The notes under the pieces were generated by a model. The model was given only the letters and a program-made list of their open reading frames with translations. It made no database searches and was not told the DNA's origin. Positions 1-4,751 of a stretch of DNA of 6,168 nt are shown here, one piece after another. Numbering within the stretch: the stretch's first letter is position 1; every line of letters begins with the position of its first letter. The stretch is from Anaerolineales bacterium (lineage in GTDB: Bacteria > Chloroflexota > Anaerolineae > Anaerolineales > UBA4823). Location: positions 1-6,168 of the forward strand of contig JADYYC010000038.1 in the NCBI GenBank assembly GCA_020853835.1, given 5' to 3'. The position numbers and the translations under genes were made by a program.

Positions 1-663
1 AACAAGGCGCTTGCCGACAAGGAACCCAACACCCCTGATCCAAGCATTCCGTTCACGAGCATCCACTACTTCGCTGCGGGCGCTACTTTGTTTGGCAACG
101 AGGTTCAGGGCGCGTACCAGTACGAAGGGAAGGACTACGTCGGCTTCAACTCCAAGCATCCGGTCAACAAATGCAAGGATTGCCACGATGTCCACGCGCT
201 CGGGATAAAGCTTGAAAGCTGTGCAGGCTGTCATGCAAGCGCCTCCGATCCGAAGGATCCTGCCACCTACCGGTTTGATCCCATCGATTACGATGGCAAT
301 GGGGATACCAAAGAGGGCATAAGCGTTGAGATCAACGCCTTTGCCGAACGCCTGTATGCCGCAATTCAGGCTTATGCAGTCAAAGCCGGCACGCCGATCG
401 TCTACGATGTCAACCGCTATCCGTACTTCTTTGTGGATGCGGACAGCGACGGCGTCCCAGACACTGGCGAAAAGGGAGCGGTGGCTTACAATGCCTGGAC
501 ACCGACCCTTTTGAAAGCCGCATACAATTACCAGTACTATCACAAAGACCCTGGCGCGTTCACCCACAATCCCAAGTACGTGCTTCAATTCCTGTACGAT
601 TCGATTGTGGCTGTGGGCGGTGACGTCTCCGGGTTCACCCGCCCCGTCACCCCCGCTGAATAA
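1..663 (+). CDS. C-terminal part of a secreted multihaem c-type cytochrome (5' end outside the window)
   Basis: The reading frame is open from base 1 and ends at TAA 661-663, giving the last 220 residues; the true start lies upstream of the window. Two covalent haem-binding motifs are visible, CKDCH (residues 58-62, bases 172-186) and CAGCH (residues 74-78, bases 220-234), followed by no further CxxCH, so any other haems must be upstream. Segments such as IHYFAAGATLFG (residues 21-32) and GAFTHNPKYVLQFLYDS near the C-terminus resemble the polyheme membrane-associated cytochromes seen in Chloroflexota and other anaerobes; this is family recall, not a search. Residues 146-157 (DADSDGVPDTGE) fit a D-x-D-x-D-G-x-x-D-x-x-E calcium loop, and 96-106 is a looser Asp-rich loop. 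Likely role: extracytoplasmic electron transfer. The partner and the electron donor or acceptor cannot be read from this fragment. The gene converges on the riboflavin-type operon and is probably unrelated to it. Confidence 0.88.
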   Translation, partial: NKALADKEPNTPDPSIPFTSIHYFAAGATLFGNEVQGAYQYEGKDYVGFNSKHPVNKCKDCHDVHALGIKLESCAGCHASASDPKDPATYRFDPIDYDGNGDTKEGISVEINAFAERLYAAIQAYAVKAGTPIVYDVNRYPYFFVDADSDGVPDTGEKGAVAYNAWTPTLLKAAYNYQYYHKDPGAFTHNPKYVLQFLYDSIVAVGGDVSGFTRPVTPAE

Positions 664-680
664 GCGCCTCTAAAAACCTA

Positions 681-714
681 AAAGGAGCTGTCCAGAAAAA
701 TGGGCAGCTCCTTT
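681..714. terminator. Bidirectional intrinsic terminator between convergent genes
   Basis: Arms 681-693 (AAAGGAGCTGTCC) and 702-714 (GGGCAGCTCCTTT) pair over 13 bp with a single G-U wobble and an 8-nt loop. On the plus strand the stem is followed by CATTTTGTTGCTTT; on the minus strand by TAGGTTTTTA. Both U-tracts are interrupted but usable. It sits 17 nt after the cytochrome stop and about 31 nt after the stop of the last minus-strand cistron (746), so one hairpin can end both transcripts. Confidence 0.8.
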
Positions 715-745
715 CATTTTGTTGCTTTATAGCGCTGCTTGAGGG

Positions 746-1672
746 CTAATTTGTCCGCAACTGCGAACCACACGCCCGACAAAACTGGTCTCCCGGGAGG
801 GCGCGTTTTCCGCACTGATGACAGTAAACCTGATCATCTGCGGAGCTTTCAACCGCCAGGGCAGGCGGTTTGTGCCGCCGGCGGGTATCCTGCTGCGGGG
901 CTTCCTTTCTTAAACCTGAGCGCCAGTACCAGAAGGCTCCCCCCACAATAAGCGCGAAGCCGAGAATGCCGAGCAACACGGGCAAAAAATTCGAGATGCC
1001 GGCTTCACCAGGAAACGAGCCTTCTAACGGAGCGCTCGGCTCGACCGGCATATCGCTGGCGCTCAAAGCATCGGTGTCCTTTTGATATTCGATCGATATA
1101 TCGAACACCTGTCCCTTTTCAAGGGAGCCTACGTTCATGCTGTAATACATCAATCCATCATTGCCCTGATGCGCGCTGACCATCCCCGGCTTGATCTGCA
1201 TATCGGTGGCGTCTTTCGGACGCTGCACTTCGATCCCGAGTGATGAAACTGCATAATCTCCCGGCCAGACGTATTGGTATGTTCGCTGGCTTCCATTCTT
1301 CCTGAGGGAGGGGTCGTAATACTCAAGTTGAATTTCAGGCGCAGTCGCCTGAAATGTGACCCTGATCCAGCCCTGTTCAGCCTGCTGCTGATACGGTATC
1401 GAGATCAGCCCACCGCCTGGCTGTTTGACCGCAACGGCATGGGGGGCGCCCGCCTCGGCTGGGATTCTCATCTCCACTTGAAACGGCAGGCTCACCTGCG
1501 AAGCCAGCGTGATGTGATAGATCACCAGCATGCTGGGCTGGTCAAACTCTGGCCACAGATCCACCTCGACGATGGAAAGAGGCGCGCCCTCCTGCGCAAA
1601 AACCCCCGATGGGGCACCCGATGGGGCGATCAAGGCTAGCACCAGGAATATCGCCGAAAGGTATTTGAACAC
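746..1672 (-). CDS. Membrane-anchored protein with extracytoplasmic domain and cytoplasmic C-terminal zinc ribbon, function unknown
   Basis: 308 residues from a GTG start at 1672, chosen because it lies 7 nt after the ATPase stop codon, has AAGGAG 12 nt upstream, and yields a clean signal peptide. The frame stays open further upstream to 1807, but that part overlaps the ATPase gene and has no signal-like sequence. Order: signal peptide 1-26 (hydrophobic FLVLALIAP core, likely cleavage after VFA), a beta-rich-looking extracytoplasmic domain of about 200 residues that I do not recognise, one transmembrane helix at about 228-250, a basic stop-transfer segment (RKE...RRRHK), and a zinc ribbon with CHQC (284-287) and CRAC (298-301) spaced by 10 residues. 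The charge pattern places the ribbon in the cytoplasm. It is the last cistron of the FMN-riboswitch operon, so it should share flavin-responsive expression; a role in flavin uptake is inference only. A sensor, chaperone-like accessory protein or unrelated passenger are alternatives. Confidence 0.85.
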   Translation of the reverse strand: MFKYLSAIFLVLALIAPSGAPSGVFAQEGAPLSIVEVDLWPEFDQPSMLVIYHITLASQVSLPFQVEMRIPAEAGAPHAVAVKQPGGGLISIPYQQQAEQGWIRVTFQATAPEIQLEYYDPSLRKNGSQRTYQYVWPGDYAVSSLGIEVQRPKDATDMQIKPGMVSAHQGNDGLMYYSMNVGSLEKGQVFDISIEYQKDTDALSASDMPVEPSAPLEGSFPGEAGISNFLPVLLGILGFALIVGGAFWYWRSGLRKEAPQQDTRRRHKPPALAVESSADDQVYCHQCGKRALPGDQFCRACGSQLRTN

Positions 1673-1679
1673 GATCTGT

Positions 1680-2492
1680 TTACACTCCTTCCATGAGCGT
1701 TTCAGATTCCCCAATTGCCCGGCGCACGCTTTCGGCCAGTTCGCCAAAGGTTGCCGTATAGCGCATCGCCTCCAGGCGTGGGCGTGCAAGGTTAACCTGC
1801 AAATCAAGACACAGTTGACCCGGACGATGGCTGAGCACGAGCACCCGGTCGGCCAGAAAAAGCGCTTCAGAGATGGAGTGGGTCACCATCACAACCGTTT
1901 TCTTGTGCGCCTGCCATATTCGCAGCAGCTCGTTACCCATTCTTTCCCTGGTCATCGCATCTAATGAGCCAAACGGCTCGTCAAGCAATAATACATCCGG
2001 ATTGTGGATCAGGGCTCGCGCGATCGCCACCCGCTGCGCCATCCCTCCGGAAAGGTCGCGCGGCAGCGCCTGCTCGAAGCCTTGAAGACCCACCAATTCT
2101 ACCATTTTCAGGGCCATTTCTTGCGCATCCAGAGCCGGCTGCCCATCCAATTCAAGCGGCAGCTTGATATTTTGCAGCACAGTCCGCCAGGGCATCAGGT
2201 TAGATTTCTGGAAAACAAAACCCACACCCTTGCGCGGGCCTTCGATCGTCCGGTTGTGAAACCGGACCTCGCCAGAACTGGGTTGGAGCAAACCGGCGAG
2301 AATCCTGAGCAGGGTGCTTTTCCCACTCCCAGATGGCCCAAGGATGCACACAAACTCCTGCGGAAAGACCGAGAAGCTGATGTTTTCCAGAGCGCGCAGC
2401 CCACCATCACCCGATGGGAATACCCTGCTCACCGCACGGACCTCGATCAGGGCGTCCTGAGAATGGAGGCCTGGGTCAGATAAAGAATCCAT
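1680..2492 (-). CDS. ABC transporter ATP-binding subunit of the TauB/SsuB/ThiZ class, predicted flavin uptake
   Basis: 270 residues, the usual length for this class. All nucleotide-binding motifs are intact: Walker A GPSGSGKST (52-60), Q-loop Gln95 in VFQKSNLMPW, ABC signature LSGGM (147-151), Walker B VLLLDEP (167-173), D-loop SLD (176-178) and switch His205 in MVTHS. It should energise import through the permease encoded two genes upstream. The ATG at 2492 lies 4 nt after the stop of the binding-protein gene with only a weak purine-rich Shine-Dalgarno (AGAGAAAAAG), so translation is probably coupled. Sequence similarity alone would suggest sulfonate, taurine, nitrate or pyrimidine transport; the FMN riboswitch upstream of the operon redirects the prediction to riboflavin or a precursor. 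Such ATPases can sometimes serve several transporters, which the sequence cannot exclude. Confidence 0.93.
   Translation of the reverse strand: MDSLSDPGLHSQDALIEVRAVSRVFPSGDGGLRALENISFSVFPQEFVCILGPSGSGKSTLLRILAGLLQPSSGEVRFHNRTIEGPRKGVGFVFQKSNLMPWRTVLQNIKLPLELDGQPALDAQEMALKMVELVGLQGFEQALPRDLSGGMAQRVAIARALIHNPDVLLLDEPFGSLDAMTRERMGNELLRIWQAHKKTVVMVTHSISEALFLADRVLVLSHRPGQLCLDLQVNLARPRLEAMRYTATFGELAESVRRAIGESETLMEGV
1685..1692 (-). promoter_or_regulatory. Ribosome binding site that decides the zinc-ribbon protein start
   Basis: GGAAGGAG on the minus strand lies inside the last codons of the ATPase gene and 12 nt before the GTG at 1672. The spacing is longer than ideal, but no other start in this frame has both a Shine-Dalgarno match and a following signal peptide. 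The placement suggests translational coupling to the ATPase. Confidence 0.55.
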
Positions 2493-2496
2493 TTCT

Positions 2497-3486
2497 TTAC
2501 TTTTTCTCTATGAATTGATTGGTGAAGGCCTTATCCAATGCCAATGGCGTTTCGAGCATGCCCATTTCCAGCAGCACGCGCTGCATATTCTCCCACGATT
2601 CGGGAGACGAATAACCAGGGTGATCGGTTTTCCAGAACTCCAGCGAGGCATTCAACACAGCCCGCTGCACTTTCTGATTAGCCGGGTCAAGCCCTTCCAC
2701 ATATTTCTTACATAATTCGAACGCCTCATCCGGATGTTCAAGAGTGTAGGCAATTCCTTTTTGCAACGCCCCGATCATGCGCTTAACCAGATCGGGGTTA
2801 TTTGCGATCGTTGCTTCATTTGAGAGCAATCCATTAGATGAGAGCTCCACATAGTCTGCCACGCGCACCAGGTCCACTTTGTAACCCAGGTTTTCAAGCT
2901 GGATGGGCTCATTGTTAGCATAAATCACAACCGCATCGACCCTGCCGCTGATGAGGGCTTCGACCTGGTTGAAACCGATCGATTCCAGACGAACATCATC
3001 CTCTGTTAAACCACCCGCATCCAACAACGCCCTGAGCCCGATGTAGCTTGCCCCAAATAGGCCGGGCAGGCCGATTTTCAAACCTTTCAAATCGGCGGGG
3101 GAGTGAATTCCCTTTTCGGTCATTGCTGCAACAGCAACCGGATAATCCTGCCACCAGGCCATCACATAAACCACCGGCAGGCCCTGGGCGCGCGCCAGCA
3201 GCACTTGCTCACCTGAGACAAGCGAGAACGGCAACTCATTCGCTCCGACAAGCGCCACGCCATCCGTCTCGAAGCTGTAATCGAACTCGATCTCCAGACC
3301 AGCCTGCCTGAAAAATCCTTTCTCGGCTGAAACGTAAAACGGAGCATATTGGACGTTGGGGATATATCCCATTGGCAGGCGTATCTTTTGCGGTGCATTT
3401 GCCGCGGGGTTGCCAGTTTTTATCGGGCTGCAAGCGGCAAGCAGAAATGCGATTAAGACGAACATCCGGCAAGTTTTTTTCAACAT
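2497..3486 (-). CDS. ribY: Riboflavin-type substrate-binding lipoprotein (NMT1/THI5-like), RibY-like
   Basis: 329 residues. A lipoprotein signal is clear: KK at 3-4, hydrophobic FVLIAFLL, and lipobox LAAC with Cys19 as the expected lipidated residue, followed by a linker rich in small residues and Asn. The mature protein opens with MGYIPNVQYAPFYVSAEKGFF (39-59), the hallmark first strand and helix of NMT1/THI5-like binding proteins, and continues with the usual FNQVEALISGRVDAVV segment. Family members bind thiamine pyrimidines, sulfonates or flavins. RibY of Chloroflexus is a described riboflavin-binding member, and here the FMN riboswitch supports the same ligand. The ATG at 3486 has GGGAG 5 nt upstream and lies 9 nt after the permease stop. 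The protein should capture substrate outside the membrane and deliver it to the permease. The ligand assignment is by context, not by recognised binding residues. Confidence 0.85.
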   Translation of the reverse strand: MLKKTCRMFVLIAFLLAACSPIKTGNPAANAPQKIRLPMGYIPNVQYAPFYVSAEKGFFRQAGLEIEFDYSFETDGVALVGANELPFSLVSGEQVLLARAQGLPVVYVMAWWQDYPVAVAAMTEKGIHSPADLKGLKIGLPGLFGASYIGLRALLDAGGLTEDDVRLESIGFNQVEALISGRVDAVVIYANNEPIQLENLGYKVDLVRVADYVELSSNGLLSNEATIANNPDLVKRMIGALQKGIAYTLEHPDEAFELCKKYVEGLDPANQKVQRAVLNASLEFWKTDHPGYSSPESWENMQRVLLEMGMLETPLALDKAFTNQFIEKK

Positions 3487-3491
3487 CTGTG

Positions 3492-3496
3492 CTCCC
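3492..3496 (-). promoter_or_regulatory. Ribosome binding site of the binding-protein gene, overlapping the permease stop codon
   Basis: GGGAG on the minus strand starts with the last G of the permease TAG stop (3498-3496) and sits 5 nt before the ATG at 3486. It is the strongest Shine-Dalgarno in the operon, which fits the higher amount of binding protein usually needed relative to permease and ATPase. Confidence 0.7.
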
Positions 3497-4332
3497 TATC
3501 TTATGATTTTATTTTCGGGATAGTCACCCGGTTCACGCCAGGATAACAGCCGTTTCTCGAGCAAGAAAACCGTTGTGTAAAGGCTGATGGCGAGAAAAAC
3601 CAACGAGAAGACCGCGACAAACACCAGGGCTGTGTCGTATTGACCCCGGGCGCGATTGATCATAAACCCCAGCCCGCGATCAGAGCCGACGAATTCGCCC
3701 ACCACCGCGCCGATCACAGAAAGCGTGGCGCCGATCCTCAAACCGCCCATAAAAACCGGCATGGCGGAGGGGATCTCGAGGTGAAGAATCGTTTGAAGGC
3801 GCGTGGCTTGCAGTGAGCGCATCAGGTCGTGCAGGTCTTCGGGAACCGATTTTAGCCCTACTACGGTATTCACCAGCACCGGAAAGAACACGATGAGCGC
3901 GCAAATCAACATTTTCGAGAATAAACCAGCTCCAAACCAAATGACCAGCAGCGGAGCGATCGCCACGATCGGCACCGACTGGCTGGCGACAATGTATGGA
4001 GAAAGTATCCGTTCGATCATTTTGGATTTTGCCAGCAAGTACCCCAGGATAGTCGCAGCGGTCACACCCGCGGCGAGACCCACCAGCACTTCGACGAGCG
4101 TGACAAGAAGGTGGCGCAAGAGGCTGCCGTCATTTAGAACCAGAACAAACCGGCTCCAGACAAGCGTGGGAGGCGGCAGGATAAATGCGGGCAGTTTCGA
4201 AAGCTGCACCGCCATCTCCCAAATAATGAGCGCCGCCAGGACAGAAAGCGGAATGATGATCAGCCGCCGCAGATCCGGCACACTCACGCTCCGCTGCTTT
4301 GGTTTTATCAAAAATATCCTGTCGTTCATCAT
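3496..4332 (-). CDS. ribX: Riboflavin-type ABC transporter permease (BPD_transp_1 family), RibX-like
   Basis: 278 residues if the first ATG (4332) is used. About six hydrophobic segments, beginning at residues 24-43, match the SsuC/TauC/ThiX permease class. Class signatures include the FILPPPTLVW segment (50-59), VPIVAIAPLLVIWFGAG (120-136), and an EAA-type cytoplasmic loop around 171-201 (RSLQATRLQTILHLEIPSAMP) that docks onto the ATPase. It is the first gene after an FMN riboswitch, which makes riboflavin or a precursor the likely cargo; RibX of Chloroflexus is the precedent. The start is uncertain. ATG ATG at 4332/4329 directly follows the U-tract of the terminator and its only Shine-Dalgarno candidate (AGGG, 4345-4342) lies in the terminator stem. 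An alternative GTG at 4281 has GGAG (4292-4289) at 7 nt spacing and would remove 17 residues without touching the first helix. Confidence 0.88.
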   Translation of the reverse strand: MMNDRIFLIKPKQRSVSVPDLRRLIIIPLSVLAALIIWEMAVQLSKLPAFILPPPTLVWSRFVLVLNDGSLLRHLLVTLVEVLVGLAAGVTAATILGYLLAKSKMIERILSPYIVASQSVPIVAIAPLLVIWFGAGLFSKMLICALIVFFPVLVNTVVGLKSVPEDLHDLMRSLQATRLQTILHLEIPSAMPVFMGGLRIGATLSVIGAVVGEFVGSDRGLGFMINRARGQYDTALVFVAVFSLVFLAISLYTTVFLLEKRLLSWREPGDYPENKIIR

Positions 4333-4371
4333 AAAAAAAGACCCTGTCGTTAAATAACGGGGCAGAGTCTT
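4333..4371 (-). terminator. Intrinsic terminator forming the FMN riboswitch expression platform
   Basis: On the minus strand AAGACTCTG (4371-4363) pairs with CAGGGTCTT (4346-4338) over 9 bp with one G-U wobble. Inside, CGTTA (4359-4355) pairs with TAACG (4352-4348) across a 2-nt loop, with a CCC/A internal bulge. The 3' arm runs into seven consecutive T (4339-4333) and then directly into the ATG of the permease gene. The 3' arm also contains AGGG, 9 nt before that ATG, so the hairpin can hide the ribosome site as well as stop transcription. Confidence 0.87.
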
Positions 4372-4415
4372 GCAGCGCGCAACCGGCCCGGGGACTGGAC
4401 CCCAGCGTCACGCTG

Positions 4416-4558
4416 AACCTTCTTCCATCCGGACTGTACCGTCGGCCCCGGAGTTGCACCGGATCATGTCCTCAAAGAGGACTCGCGGGCTTTACCGCCG
4501 GTCGGGAATAGGTTTGCGCAGTACAAGCCGCACAGACTTTCACCCTGCCCCGAAGGTT
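4416..4558 (-). ncRNA. FMN riboswitch aptamer (RFN element)
   Basis: Read on the minus strand, all conserved RFN blocks occur in order: GGGGCAGGGTGAAAG (4551-4537), TTCCCGACCGGCGGT (4508-4494), AAGCCCGCGAG (4492-4482), GATCCGGTGCAACTCCGG (4465-4448), GCCGACGGT (4446-4438) and AGTCCGGATGGAAGAAG (4435-4419). The closing helix P1 is a perfect 7-bp pair, AACCTTC (4558-4552) with GAAGGTT (4422-4416). A variable hairpin GTCCTC-TTT-GAGGAC occupies 4482-4468. Between the P2 strands there is an extra hairpin, TGTGCGG/CTGCGCA around a 6-nt loop. The aptamer binds FMN and normally turns expression off. It lies upstream of a terminator and a four-gene operon, so it should repress flavin uptake when FMN is abundant. 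Confidence 0.97.
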
Positions 4559-4612
4559 TCTATTCGCGTGCTATGGCACTCGAACAGGTTCTCAATTGTT
4601 TGCTCTGCGATT

Positions 4613-4640
4613 ATTATAACCTAATGAAAAGAATTTGGAA
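4613..4640 (-). promoter_or_regulatory. Probable sigma-70-type promoter of the riboswitch operon
   Basis: A perfect TATAAT lies at 4618-4613 on the minus strand, with a weak -35 candidate TTCCAA (4640-4635) at 16-bp spacing. Transcription would begin near 4606, placing the whole aptamer in a leader of about 275 nt. The -10 is convincing; the -35 is poor. Confidence 0.6.
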
Positions 4641-4643
4641 TGA

Positions 4644-4671
4644 TTGGTATACTGGCTTCGCAAGCGATAAT
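4644..4671 (+). promoter_or_regulatory. Possible promoter of the divergent L,D-transpeptidase-like gene
   Basis: TTGGTA (4644-4649) and GATAAT (4666-4671) are spaced by 16 bp, with 4/6 and 5/6 matches to the sigma-70 consensus. A TATACT at 4648-4653 is an alternative -10 with a weaker -35. The region would overlap or abut the back of the riboswitch operon promoter, so the two transcripts diverge from about 4605-4680. An untranslated leader of roughly 75 nt would precede the ATG at 4752. Confidence 0.35.
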
Positions 4672-4751
4672 TGCATGAATTCTCGATCTTCGAGGAACTT
4701 ATCGTTTTTTTCGAACGTCTAGTAGAGGTGTCACTCTCAACCAGGCCGGTC

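Noticed and set aside
1673..1807. N-terminal extension of the zinc-ribbon protein frame up to an ATG at 1807
   Set aside because: This part overlaps the well-supported ATPase C-terminus, and the extension would bury the signal peptide about 45 residues inside the protein.
4390..4415. Small hairpins in the linker between aptamer and terminator (CAGCG/CGCTG at 4403-4415 and GGGG/CCCC at 4390-4403)
   Set aside because: They overlap at one base, are only 4-5 bp each and lack U-tracts; they are more likely spacer structure than a second regulatory element.
4680..4711. Hairpin TTCTCGA/TCGAGGA followed by a run of seven T upstream of the transpeptidase-like gene
   Set aside because: The stem is short with a 3-nt loop, and 8 nt separate it from the T-run, so it is a poor intrinsic terminator. 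No aptamer-like or leader-peptide structure precedes it.
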